Below are positions 1 to 7,390 of a DNA stretch of 64,000 nucleotides, piece after piece. The stretch comes from Rossellomorea marisflavi (GTDB lineage Bacteria; Bacillota; Bacilli; Bacillales; Bacillaceae_B). The position numbers and the translations under genes were made by a program. The notes beneath the pieces are model-generated. The model had not been told where the DNA came from. It searched no databases and saw only the letters and a program-made list of their open reading frames with translations. The stretch covers positions 972,001 through 1,036,000 of the forward strand of contig NZ_CP047095.1 in the NCBI RefSeq assembly GCF_009806575.1. Reading direction: 5' to 3'. The number at the start of each line of letters is the position of its first letter. The first letter of the stretch is position 1.

Positions 1-245
1 ATACGAAGCCTGAAGTCGACATCTTCGCCTTGAGCGAGATGGAGGAGCGGATCCGCTATGCCATGGAGTACCACCTTCCCCTGCGGATGAAAATATGGAA
101 TGAATTGAAAGGGAAATGTGAAATGAAGACGGGTACGATTCATTATCTGAATGAACGGGACCGGAATCTGATGCTTGAGTGCGGCGATGAGGGGTTCGTC
201 CGGGTACGCGTGGAGGACCTGATTTCGGTGGATGTAGTGGAATAA
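1..245 (+). CDS. YolD-like family protein, 5' truncated by window edge
   Basis: The reading frame is open to the left edge, so only about the last 80 residues are present; an internal TTG at 30 is not needed as a start. The order of an E/L-rich helix, an amphipathic segment and a beta-rich tail (GTIHYLNERDRNLML, then RVRVEDLISVDVVE) fits the YolD-like family, small proteins often encoded next to or regulated with Y-family DNA polymerases in Bacillus. Its role is poorly known. Whether a polymerase gene lies upstream cannot be seen. The family call rests on the C-terminal pattern only. Confidence 0.6.
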   Translation, partial: TKPEVDIFALSEMEERIRYAMEYHLPLRMKIWNELKGKCEMKTGTIHYLNERDRNLMLECGDEGFVRVRVEDLISVDVVE

Positions 246-322
246 GAACGGCAGGGACATTTGCGGAAACGTGAGTGTCTTTGTTTATGGGAAATAAAAG
301 GAAATCACACGGAGGATATGAT

Positions 323-373
323 ATGGTAATAGAGAAGTGCTTTTACGAGCGGTTATTGATCAAGAAGAGATAA
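323..373 (+). CDS. possible 16-residue leader ORF
   Basis: A strong GGAGG at 311-315 lies 7 bases before an ATG at 323 that opens MVIEKCFYERLLIKKR and stops at 371-373. The stop overlaps the ATG at 373 of the next frame as TAATG, the typical arrangement for translational coupling. The downstream membrane protein has no comparable ribosome site at that ATG. It could be a coupling leader or chance; the peptide is basic and not recognised. Confidence 0.3.
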   Translation: MVIEKCFYERLLIKKR

Positions 374-579
374 TGGGGGTGGAAATCATCTTGAAGAAAT
401 TCACCATGACGGGGAAAATCCTTTTTACGATGGGGTTCATCCTATTTGTACTAAGCTCTTTTCTGTATTCAGAATTCACTGAGGAAGGTTATTGGAAGAT
501 GGGGTTGATCATCGGTGCCCTAGTGGCCATCAGTTCCAACTTTTTCACAAACAAACGTTCATCCAAGAGGAGAGCCTGA
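373..579 (+). CDS. small membrane protein, unknown function
   Basis: About 68 residues if started at the ATG at 373 (coupled to the leader ORF by TAATG), or 62 if started at the TTG at 391, which has GGGGGTGG about 8 bases upstream. A GTG at 337 is possible but has no ribosome site. Two hydrophobic segments (KILFTMGFILFVLSSFLY and GLIIGALVAISSNFF) are followed by a basic tail ending KRSSKRRA, so it is probably an inner-membrane protein with its C terminus inside. It ends one base before the acetyltransferase and is likely cotranscribed with it. Family not recognised. Confidence 0.55.
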   Translation: MGVEIILKKFTMTGKILFTMGFILFVLSSFLYSEFTEEGYWKMGLIIGALVAISSNFFTNKRSSKRRA

Positions 580-580
580 C

Positions 581-997
581 ATGATTAAACAAATCGAGCA
601 TCCGCAAGCCTGGGATCTCCGCCACACCGTCATGTGGCCGGACAGACCCTATGACTATATCAAGGTGGAAGGGGATGAATCGGCCCTGCACTACGGACTC
701 TTTCATGAAGGTGACCTGAAGTCCGTCATCTCCCTCTTCATCGAGGATGGGGAGTGTCAGTTCAGGAAGTTTGCCACCCTTGAAGAAGAGCAGGGAAAGG
801 GCTACGGGAGCCGACTGCTTGACTATGTACTCGAAGAACTAAAAGCCATGGGCATCCGCCGGATCTGGTGCAACGCACGCACCGAGAAAGCCGGCCTCTA
901 TACCCGGTTCGGCTTGCGTGAAACCGATCGCCACTTCACCAAAGGTGGCAAGGCGTATGTGATCATGGAAATGGCGCATCCGTCAAAGGAGGGGTAG
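581..997 (+). CDS. GNAT family N-acetyltransferase
   Basis: A 138-residue protein with the GNAT acetyl-CoA pyrophosphate loop QGKGYGS at residues 71-77, preceded by a beta strand (CQFRKFATLE) and followed by the helix SRLLDYVLEEL and the motif B strand RRIWCNAR. These proteins move an acetyl group from acetyl-CoA to an amine; the substrate is not predictable here. GAGGAG lies about 10 bases before the ATG. The histidine phosphatase starts three bases after its stop, so the two are cotranscribed. Confidence 0.85.
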   Translation: MIKQIEHPQAWDLRHTVMWPDRPYDYIKVEGDESALHYGLFHEGDLKSVISLFIEDGECQFRKFATLEEEQGKGYGSRLLDYVLEELKAMGIRRIWCNARTEKAGLYTRFGLRETDRHFTKGGKAYVIMEMAHPSKEG

Positions 998-1000
998 CCA

Positions 1001-1582
1001 ATGGAGGTCACATTCATCCGACATGGGCAGGGGGAGCATACGCTGAGCCTGCCGGAAAGCTTGCAGTTGGAGGATCCGTCATTGACGGAAGCGGGGAGAG
1101 AGCAGGCGAGAAGCCTTTCGTCCGTTTTCGATGTCACGAAGGATGATCTAGTGGTGGCGAGCCCTACGCGAAGGACCTTGCAAACGGCCTCCTTGATTGC
1201 CGGTGAATCGGGGTGCAGGCGGGTCGTGCATCCGTTGGTGTCCCCGAGGATGTTCCCGCAGAAGCAGGGGGCAATGACCCTTCCATGCGACCGGATGCTC
1301 GACCAGGAGACAATTGGAACCGAATTTCCTGGGTTTGAGTTGGGATCAGGGATGGACCGGAACATGTGGACGTCAGGTATCAATGTCTTGCCCCATGACG
1401 AGTTTGCAAAATGCGCAGATGTCTTTTTACGGTGGGCTGAGGAACAGGGGGCATGTCACGTGTACGTGGTGTCCCATGACGGAACGATCATGGCGTACCG
1501 GGAGCGGTTGAGGGGTGAAACACTGTCCAGGGCTCACTTTTTGAGTGATGCGGGCTGGATCAGGGAGCGGTTTGGACAGTGA
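1001..1582 (+). CDS. histidine phosphatase family protein
   Basis: A 193-residue phosphoglycerate-mutase-like protein. The catalytic RHG is at residues 7-9 (FIRHGQGEHT), a second conserved arginine lies in SPTRRTLQTA near residue 55, and the second histidine is in VSHDGTI near residue 159. Members of this superfamily phosphorylate the first histidine transiently and hydrolyse phosphate from sugars, nucleotides or other metabolites; the substrate is unknown. The start is ATG with GGAGGGG about 6 bases upstream, within the end of the acetyltransferase operon. GC-rich compared with the preceding small gene. Confidence 0.85.
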   Translation: MEVTFIRHGQGEHTLSLPESLQLEDPSLTEAGREQARSLSSVFDVTKDDLVVASPTRRTLQTASLIAGESGCRRVVHPLVSPRMFPQKQGAMTLPCDRMLDQETIGTEFPGFELGSGMDRNMWTSGINVLPHDEFAKCADVFLRWAEEQGACHVYVVSHDGTIMAYRERLRGETLSRAHFLSDAGWIRERFGQ

Positions 1583-1691
1583 CCGCTACAAAAGGCTGCC
1601 TCACAGCAGCCGGTAGTCATGCGTTCTGTTCCCGTGTGATTTTCAAACGGATCAGCAGTCTGAAGAAGAGCTCATTGTAGAGGACCATCCT

Positions 1692-1717
1692 GTTTTACCG
1701 GTTGATCAAACGGGTAA
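1692..1717 (+). promoter_or_regulatory. candidate SigB-type promoter for ytkL
   Basis: GTTTTA at 1692-1697 and GGGTAA at 1712-1717 are separated by 14 bases. This fits the SigB consensus GTTTAA-N12-14-GGGTAT. It lies 39 bases before the ytkL ATG. No convincing SigA promoter was seen in the same gap. The fit is by eye. Confidence 0.5.
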
Positions 1718-1756
1718 ACTACGTCTGTAAACATTTACGGAAGCGAGGAGATAATG

Positions 1757-2437
1757 ATGAAGATCTCATATCATGGCCACTCAGTGGTGAAATTCGAAAC
1801 AAACGGAAAAACGATCCTTGTTGATCCGTTCATCAACGGGAATGAATATACCGATCTAAATGCAGATGACGTCAAAGCTGATGTGATCATCCTGACCCAC
1901 GGACATAACGATCACGTGGGTGATACTGTCGCCATCGCGAAAAGGAATGACGCCTTGGTGATCGCACCGAACGAGCTGGCGAACTATCTTGGCCTTCAGG
2001 GCCTCAACACTCATCCGATGTCAATCGGCGGAGCGCGAGAGTTCGACTTCGGTAAGGTGAAATTCACCCAGGCATTCCATAGCTCAAGCTATACTACAGA
2101 AGATAACGAGATCATCTATACCGGCATGCCGGCAGGCTTCCTCTTGATGGCTGAAGGAAAGACGATTTACCACGCAGGAGATACAGGTTTGTTCTCCGAC
2201 ATGAAGCTGATCGGTGAACGTCATCCGATCGACCTTGCCTTCCTTCCGATCGGGGATAATTTCACGATGGGACCAGAGGATGCAGCACTTGCCGCTACGT
2301 TCTTAAAAGCGAAGGAAGTCGTTCCTGTCCATTACGATACATTCCCGCCGATCAAGCAGGATCCGCATAAATTCGTCGAGATGCTTGAAGACAGCAAAGG
2401 GCGCGTCATGAAAGCAGGAGACACCATCGAGCTATAA
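1757..2437 (+). CDS. ytkL: metal-dependent hydrolase, UPF0173 (YtkL-like)
   Basis: A 226-residue metallo-beta-lactamase-fold protein. The metal-binding motif HGHNDH is at about residues 48-53, further ligands are in HAGDTG (about 139) and VHYDTF (about 192), and the N terminus MKISYHGHS is typical of the UPF0173/YtkL family. The physiological substrate is unknown. I chose the second of two adjacent ATG codons because family members start MKxxYHGHS; GAGGAG lies upstream. It is a single-gene unit with a SigB-like promoter before it and a strong terminator after it, which suggests a stress-induced gene. Confidence 0.85.
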   Translation: MKISYHGHSVVKFETNGKTILVDPFINGNEYTDLNADDVKADVIILTHGHNDHVGDTVAIAKRNDALVIAPNELANYLGLQGLNTHPMSIGGAREFDFGKVKFTQAFHSSSYTTEDNEIIYTGMPAGFLLMAEGKTIYHAGDTGLFSDMKLIGERHPIDLAFLPIGDNFTMGPEDAALAATFLKAKEVVPVHYDTFPPIKQDPHKFVEMLEDSKGRVMKAGDTIEL

Positions 2438-2450
2438 GATGATCACCACA

Positions 2451-2493
2451 ATCATTCGGAACCTTCACATGGAGGTTCCGGATGATTTTTTTT
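2451..2493 (+). terminator. Rho-independent terminator after ytkL
   Basis: The arms ATCATTCGGAACCT and AGGTTCCGGATGAT are complementary apart from one pair and are followed by a run of eight T. Confidence 0.9.
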
Positions 2494-2592
2494 GTTGAGT
2501 GGAAGAAAATAGTGTTGTTATAATTTTCCTTTTTGCTATGATGGAAGAAGCGGCAGCGTTAGGTGAAAATGCTAAAGCAAAGGGGGATGTAT

Positions 2593-3459
2593 GTGGAACT
2601 TAGAAAGAACGTTCGGGAGAATAAGGACTTACGTGACAGCTTCAACCAGCTTGCCGAGGACACATTCGGCATCCATTTCGGACAGTGGCATGCCAGAGGA
2701 TACTGGACAGAGAAATACGTGCCATTTTCTTATATCGAAGGTGACAGGGTCATTGCCAACGTGTCGGTGAACCTGATCGACTTTACCATGGCAGGAGAGG
2801 AAAAGAAGGCCATTCAGATCGGAACCGTCATGACCCATCCCGACTACCGGAATCGCGGTTTATCGACGGATCTCCTGAAGAGCGTGCTGGCGGAATACCG
2901 GGATGAGGTTGACTTCGTCTATCTGTTTGCCAACCAAAACGTCTTGGAGTTCTATCCGAAGTTCGGCTTCCAGGCGCAGCAAGAAACGCTGTTCAGTTTG
3001 GTGCCAGGCACCGCCGGTAAAATGAACGCGAGGAAGCTTGATATGGAGGAGGAAGCAGATCGCGATCTTGCATACGAGATCGCCAGGGACAGGCTGCCGG
3101 TATCCAATCGCTTCGGGACGAAGAATACGGGTGAGCTGTTCATGTTCTATGCTCTCTATGCCTTCCCGGATAACCTCTATTATCTCGAGGAAGAAGACGT
3201 GGTGGTGATGTTCCAGCGTGACGGGGAGCGGATTGATTTGTTTGATGTGGTGTGCCGCGAAAACGTGAATGTCAGAAAGATTGCCGAAAAGCTTGCAGAC
3301 GATGATACGCGGCAGATCGTCTTCCATTTCACACCGGAGGAGACGGAAGGGATGCGGGCAGACGTATTCCATGGGGATGAGGTGCTGTTTGTCCTTCCCA
3401 TGCGAAGCGGGGCGGGAATTCCTGATGGGGTGAAGCATCCGTTGACGGCGCAGGCTTGA
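2593..3459 (+). CDS. GNAT family N-acetyltransferase, about 288 residues
   Basis: The N-terminal half has the GNAT fold: IQIGTVMTHPDYRNRGLST carries the strand and acetyl-CoA loop (RNRGLS), followed by FANQNVLEFYPKFGFQ, the usual C-terminal GNAT motif. The remaining 150 residues form a second domain, as in two-domain Eis-like acetyltransferases. The substrate is unknown. AAAGGGGG at 2579-2586 fits a GTG start at 2593; upstream in-frame GTG and ATG codons overlap or precede this ribosome site. It stands alone after the ytkL terminator. Confidence 0.8.
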   Translation: MELRKNVRENKDLRDSFNQLAEDTFGIHFGQWHARGYWTEKYVPFSYIEGDRVIANVSVNLIDFTMAGEEKKAIQIGTVMTHPDYRNRGLSTDLLKSVLAEYRDEVDFVYLFANQNVLEFYPKFGFQAQQETLFSLVPGTAGKMNARKLDMEEEADRDLAYEIARDRLPVSNRFGTKNTGELFMFYALYAFPDNLYYLEEEDVVVMFQRDGERIDLFDVVCRENVNVRKIAEKLADDDTRQIVFHFTPEETEGMRADVFHGDEVLFVLPMRSGAGIPDGVKHPLTAQA

Positions 3460-3546
3460 CGTGAATCGTCCCATTTTAGTAAAAGGAATTATTTTCTTAA
3501 TATGGAATTATATATGTAAGGTGATTCTGGAGCGGAGGTGAGTGAT

Positions 3547-3753
3547 ATGGACTTTCTATCCTGGTACGACTGGCTTACGCCGACGAATCCCATGGTGTCG
3601 ATCTTTTTCGGGTTGATCTTCACGGTCATCGTCGGGGTGACGGTATGGTGGGATACGAGGAAGATGAAGTCGGCCTTCGTTGCGGCGTTGACGGGGATCC
3701 TGGTGACGGTGGTCGGGGTCGCGATCTTGAATGCCATTGGGTTTTATGCATGA
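3547..3753 (+). CDS. small membrane protein, unknown
   Basis: A 68-residue protein starting at ATG 3547 behind GGAGGTGA; the GTG at 3538 lies inside that ribosome site. Two hydrophobic helices (MVSIFFGLIFTVIVGVTVWW and AALTGILVTVVGVAILNAIG) are joined by a short basic loop DTRKMKS, which predicts a hairpin membrane protein with the loop inside the cell. No family recognised. Confidence 0.65.
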   Translation: MDFLSWYDWLTPTNPMVSIFFGLIFTVIVGVTVWWDTRKMKSAFVAALTGILVTVVGVAILNAIGFYA

Positions 3754-3756
3754 CGT

Positions 3757-3810
3757 GTGGGGACGGTTCCTGTGTGTCAAAAACGTGACGCATGGGAACC
3801 GTCCCCATGC
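3757..3810 (+). repeat. inverted pair of the GGGGACGGTTCC repeat
   Basis: GGGGACGGTTCC at 3759-3770 and its exact reverse complement at 3795-3806, the latter extended to CATGGGAACCGTCCCCATG. The same 12-base word occurs at 55741 and four times between 61552 and 61717, always outside genes. It could form a hairpin in RNA. Confidence 0.7.
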
Positions 3811-3842
3811 GTCGTCCAAAATCAGACATCGGGGGAATACTC

Positions 3843-4091
3843 ATGAAGAAACTTGCGACAGGGTTGGTGCTGATCTTATCCAGTGCCATTTTATACGGAT
3901 CGACGTTGATTACTGCAGCGATTTATTCCACGGTTCTTAGTAATGAAGGCTTTGGTTGGGATTCGCGCTACGGTGTGTTCGGGACGGCGTTTCGGAGGAT
4001 CGGAACCGTTCCGTTAGTCTTTTCGATACTCTTGGCTGTGGTGGGGATTGGATTCATAGGTTTTTCGTTTTACCAGAAAAAGAAATCATAA
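3843..4091 (+). CDS. small membrane protein, unknown
   Basis: An 82-residue protein beginning MKKLATGLVLILSSA at ATG 3843 with GGGGGA about 7 bases upstream; an earlier in-frame ATG at 3792 lies in the palindromic repeat and is unlikely. Two hydrophobic segments, one at the N terminus and one near the C terminus (VFSILLAVVGIGFIGFSF), flank an extracellular loop; a QKKKS tail follows. Followed directly by a terminator. Not recognised. Confidence 0.6.
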   Translation: MKKLATGLVLILSSAILYGSTLITAAIYSTVLSNEGFGWDSRYGVFGTAFRRIGTVPLVFSILLAVVGIGFIGFSFYQKKKS

Positions 4092-4111
4092 ATGACGCAT
4101 GCACCACCCGA

Positions 4112-4148
4112 ACAAAGCAGTCTCCCAATGGAGGCTGCTTTGTTTTTT
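4112..4148 (+). terminator. Rho-independent terminator
   Basis: ACAAAGCAGTCTCC and GGAGGCTGCTTTGT form a stem with a CAAT loop, followed by six T. Confidence 0.9.
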
Positions 4149-4404
4149 ATATCGGGTTCGCGTTGCTAATAGCAATAGGGGTTGTGGCAAATACTAAAGT
4201 AGGATTGTAAAGGCTCAATATAGGTGTACTTACACATGACAAGAAACCTGTTTGTCGAGGAGGAATACATTTTTTGAATACAGGGTACTATCATACAGTA
4301 ACAGGCCTTTTCAGTAAGTAGAAGTTGAAATCATATACGATTATTCAGGCAACCAGGTATTTCATGTAGACATCCATCCACATCAAAGGAGTTGACAGCA
4401 AATT
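4149..4404. other. intergenic gap before the ProP-like gene
   Basis: With the terminator before it this is over 300 bases without a clear gene. It presumably holds the promoter of the transporter. A GAGGAGG at about 4257 precedes a 15-codon frame from a TTG near 4275, which I cannot support as a gene. Nothing else stands out. Confidence 0.4.
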
Positions 4405-5814
4405 ATGAAATTCAATAAGAAGAAAATCAACGTTGTTAGTATTGAAAAGGCCAAGAAGAGTGTCTTTGCAACGGGTGTAGGGAATGCGATGGAATGGTTC
4501 GATTTTGGTTTGTATTCATATTTAGCCGTTATCATCAGTCAGAATTTTTTCAGTCCTGTTCAGAATGATGAACTCAAGTTGATCTTCACGTTCGGAACCT
4601 TCGCCATTGCGTTTTTGATGCGTCCGCTTGGCGGGGTTATTTTCGGTCGGATCGGTGACAAGTTAGGGAGGAAGGTCGTATTGACGACCACAATCATCTT
4701 GATGGCTTGTTCCACGTTGCTGATCGGGTTGCTTCCTACTTATGATCAAATCGGGGTATGGGCTCCGATATTGCTGCTTGTTGCAAGGATCATACAAGGA
4801 TTCTCAACTGGTGGTGAATATGCCGGAGCCATGGTGTATATTGCAGAATCGTCACCGGATAATAAACGAAATATCCTCGCTAGTGGGTTGGAGATCGGAA
4901 CCCTTACCGGCTATATCTTGGCCTCTCTCCTTGCGAGTATCCTTTTCATCACGCTATCGGACGATCAAATGAGTTCATGGGGATGGAGAATCCCATTCTT
5001 GCTTGGTTTGCCATTGGGGCTTGTTGGATTGTATTTGAGGAAGAGCTTGGAGGAATCACCGATCTTCGAAAATGAACTTGCCGGTGATGACGGGGATCAG
5101 AAGAAAGAAAGCTTTGTTTCGATCCTCAAGAATCATAAGAAGGACATTATTGTTTGTTTCGTTGCAGTAGCATTCTTTAACATCACCAATTATATGCTGT
5201 TATCGTATATGCCCTCTTATCTAGATGAAATCGTCGGATTGTCCAGCACGACGGGAACGGTCCTGATCACGGGTGTCATGGTCATCATGATCCCATTGGC
5301 CCTCATGTTCGGAAAACTGAGCGATAAGATCGGCAACAAAGCGACCATCTTGATTGGGTTGGGTGGTCTGTCCCTCCTGTCCGCTTTTGCCTTTTATCTC
5401 GTGAATCTGAATGGTCTGATCTTCGTATCACTGGGCATCTTCATCTTAGGTGTGCTACTCGCAACGTATGAAGGAACGATGCCGGGAACGCTACCTTCCA
5501 TGTTCTTCAGTGATGTACGCTATCGCACCTTATCCGTCACGTTCAATGTCTCGGTCTCCATCTTTGGTGGGACGACGCCTTTGGTTGCCACATGGCTTGT
5601 ACACCAAACAGGGAACAACTTGGCACCTGCATGGTATCTGACCATTGTCAGCGTCATCGGTTTCTTCATCATCTTGTTCATGTTCACGAGTACGTCCGGT
5701 AAGTCCCTCAAAGGTTCATACCCAACCGTTGCGACAAAGTCTGAATTCCAAGAAGCAGTAGAGAATCCTGAAGACTCCCTATGGTGGAAATCAGAGCAGG
5801 AAGATAAATCATAA
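4405..5814 (+). CDS. MFS transporter, metabolite:H+ symporter (ProP-like)
   Basis: A 469-residue major facilitator with 12 predicted membrane helices. The N terminus [16 protein letters not shown] is the signature of the metabolite:H+ symporter group that includes ProP, and the loop motif [11 protein letters not shown] between helices 2 and 3 is the MFS signature; [15 protein letters not shown] is the helix 4 motif. Members import proline, betaine, dicarboxylates or related osmolytes with protons. The substrate is not certain; an osmoprotectant is the best guess. AAAGGAG lies about 13 bases before the ATG, a long spacing. Single gene with its own terminator. Confidence 0.85.
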   Translation: MKFNKKKINVVSIEKAKKSVFATGVGNAMEWFDFGLYSYLAVIISQNFFSPVQNDELKLIFTFGTFAIAFLMRPLGGVIFGRIGDKLGRKVVLTTTIILMACSTLLIGLLPTYDQIGVWAPILLLVARIIQGFSTGGEYAGAMVYIAESSPDNKRNILASGLEIGTLTGYILASLLASILFITLSDDQMSSWGWRIPFLLGLPLGLVGLYLRKSLEESPIFENELAGDDGDQKKESFVSILKNHKKDIIVCFVAVAFFNITNYMLLSYMPSYLDEIVGLSSTTGTVLITGVMVIMIPLALMFGKLSDKIGNKATILIGLGGLSLLSAFAFYLVNLNGLIFVSLGIFILGVLLATYEGTMPGTLPSMFFSDVRYRTLSVTFNVSVSIFGGTTPLVATWLVHQTGNNLAPAWYLTIVSVIGFFIILFMFTSTSGKSLKGSYPTVATKSEFQEAVENPEDSLWWKSEQEDKS

Positions 5815-5824
5815 CCTTGTTTTC

Positions 5825-5866
5825 GAAAAAGATCCCCGTCTACAACAGGTAGATGGAGATCTTTTT
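5825..5866 (+). terminator. Rho-independent terminator after ProP-like gene
   Basis: GAAAAAGATC and GATCTTTTTC close a long stem with further pairing inside (CTAC...GTAG). It is usable on both strands and also lies at the end of the small minus-strand gene. Confidence 0.85.
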
Positions 5867-5962
5867 CTATTTGCTCCGTTTGAAGAAGGCAACAGATACT
5901 GCGCCCAATACCGCTGCAATCATAAGAAAGGCAATTACGATAAATAAGAAATCACCACTCAC
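5867..5962 (-). CDS. 31-residue single-span membrane peptide
   Basis: On the minus strand AGGTGAT lies about 6 bases before a GTG at 5962, which opens a frame of 31 codons: MSGDFLFIVIAFLMIAAV, then LGAVSVAFFKRSK. The layout is one hydrophobic helix with a basic C-terminal end, typical of real bacterial small membrane proteins. It ends inside the terminator region of the ProP-like gene. It is too short for standard gene calling. Function unknown. Confidence 0.5.
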   Translation of the reverse strand: MSGDFLFIVIAFLMIAAVLGAVSVAFFKRSK

Positions 5963-6114
5963 TTTTCATCACCTCGTTATAAGTAGATGATACCATTGAT
6001 TGATCTCTGTGTATCCAGCTGTCATTTCTTAACTTTCCTTAAGATTTCCCCGTCCTTTTTCTTAAGGTCCGTCCGGTAATCTGATGGAAACGATACGAGA
6101 AAGGCGAGGGACAG

Positions 6115-6681
6115 ATGATGAGTGCGCTGCAGTTTGTGAAGGAATATGTGAAACAGCCGAGGACAGTGGGGGCGGTGCTGCCGAGTTCGAAGGTGCTTGC
6201 CCGTCAGATGGTGGAGGCGATTGAATTCGACAAGGTGGAGAGCATCGCAGAGTTCGGGCCGGGTACGGGTGTGTTTACGGAGGAAATCCTCAATCGTAAG
6301 CAGAATGGAACGATGCTGCTGCTGATCGAGGAGAACCGAGAATTTTTTGAGCTTCTCCATGACCGCTACAGCAAGCGGGACGATGTGGTGGTGATCCACG
6401 GTTCGGCCGAGGATGTTCGGGAACATATGCAGGCGTGCGGAATGGGGCAATTGGATGCGATTGTGTCGGGGCTTCCGTTCGCAAGCTTGCCAAATGACGT
6501 GTCACACGCTATTTTAAGAGTAACCAATCAGGTGCTCGCGCCTGGAGGCGTGTTCGTCACGTTCCAGTATTCCATGATGAAAAAGGGCCTATTCGAGCAA
6601 TATTTTGCAGGGATGGAATGGCAGCGGGTGTGGTGGAACGTACCGCCTGCCTATGTGCTTGCCGCGAGACTGATGAAATGA
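6115..6681 (+). CDS. class I SAM-dependent methyltransferase (phospholipid N-methyltransferase-like)
   Basis: A 187-188-residue protein; two ATG codons are adjacent and GAGGGA lies upstream. The N-terminal FVKEYVKQPRTVGAVLPSS and the SAM-binding motif I AEFGPGTGVFTEEIL at about residue 42 resemble small PmtA-like phospholipid N-methyltransferases and the KsgA-like Rossmann group; SGLPFASL is motif IV. It probably methylates a lipid or other small acceptor; the substrate is an inference. It is followed after 22 bases by a two-component pair and may be cotranscribed with it. Confidence 0.75.
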   Translation: MMSALQFVKEYVKQPRTVGAVLPSSKVLARQMVEAIEFDKVESIAEFGPGTGVFTEEILNRKQNGTMLLLIEENREFFELLHDRYSKRDDVVVIHGSAEDVREHMQACGMGQLDAIVSGLPFASLPNDVSHAILRVTNQVLAPGGVFVTFQYSMMKKGLFEQYFAGMEWQRVWWNVPPAYVLAARLMK

Positions 6682-6703
6682 TGAAGAGAAAAGAGTGGAC
6701 CAT

Positions 6704-7390
6704 ATGATCGGAACGACCATACTGATCGTCGATGATGAAGCAGACATCCGGAACATGATCGCGATTTATTTGAAAAATGAAGGGTATGGGGTGTTGGAAG
6801 CAGCCGATGCCCATGAAGCATTTGGCGTGCTCGAGGATAGCCCTGTCGACCTTATCATCCTGGACGTCATGATGCCGGGGATGAGCGGGGTGGAAGCATG
6901 CATGACGATCAGGCAGTCGTATGATATGCCGATCATCTTCCTATCGGCGAAGAGCGAGGACCTCGATAAAATTCATGGCCTCGCGAGCGGAGCGGAGGAT
7001 TATGTGACCAAGCCGTTCAATCCCCTCGAGCTCATGGCCCGGGTGAAATCCCAGCTCCGCCGCTACAAGATGGCCCCGGGGAACAGTGAGCCTTCCCATC
7101 TTCTTGAAAAAGGGGATCTCACCGTCAACGAGCGGACGAATGAAGTGACCGTCGGCGGTCGCGAGGTGCGCCTCACCCCGAAGGAATTCCATATCCTATC
7201 CCTGTTGCTGCGGAATCAGGGACAAGTCTTCAGCATCGAGCAAATCTATGAAGCGGTGTGGAAGGAACCGTTCTTTAAATCCGACAGCACGGTGATGGTG
7301 CATATCACCAATATCCGCGACAAAATCGAAGAGAATCCGAAGAAGCCCTTCTATGTGAAGACCGTGTGGGGCGTGGGGTATAAGGCATGA
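6704..7390 (+). CDS. OmpR-family response regulator
   Basis: A 228-residue DNA-binding response regulator. The receiver domain has the acidic pair D10-D11, the phosphoacceptor D54 (LIILDVMMPG) and K103 (VTKPFNP). The C-terminal winged helix (RLTPKEFHILSLLLRNQG to YVKTVWGVGYKA) is OmpR/PhoB type. ATG 6704 was chosen over the GTG at 6695 because family members start just before the first beta strand. Its stop overlaps the kinase start, so the two form a pair. VanR-like by overall pattern; the regulated genes are not known. Confidence 0.9.
   Translation: MIGTTILIVDDEADIRNMIAIYLKNEGYGVLEAADAHEAFGVLEDSPVDLIILDVMMPGMSGVEACMTIRQSYDMPIIFLSAKSEDLDKIHGLASGAEDYVTKPFNPLELMARVKSQLRRYKMAPGNSEPSHLLEKGDLTVNERTNEVTVGGREVRLTPKEFHILSLLLRNQGQVFSIEQIYEAVWKEPFFKSDSTVMVHITNIRDKIEENPKKPFYVKTVWGVGYKA

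Noticed and set aside
1583-1640. GGCTGC/GCAGCC hairpin after the phosphatase as a terminator
   Set aside because: The six-pair stem has no T tract after it, so I did not list it as a terminator.
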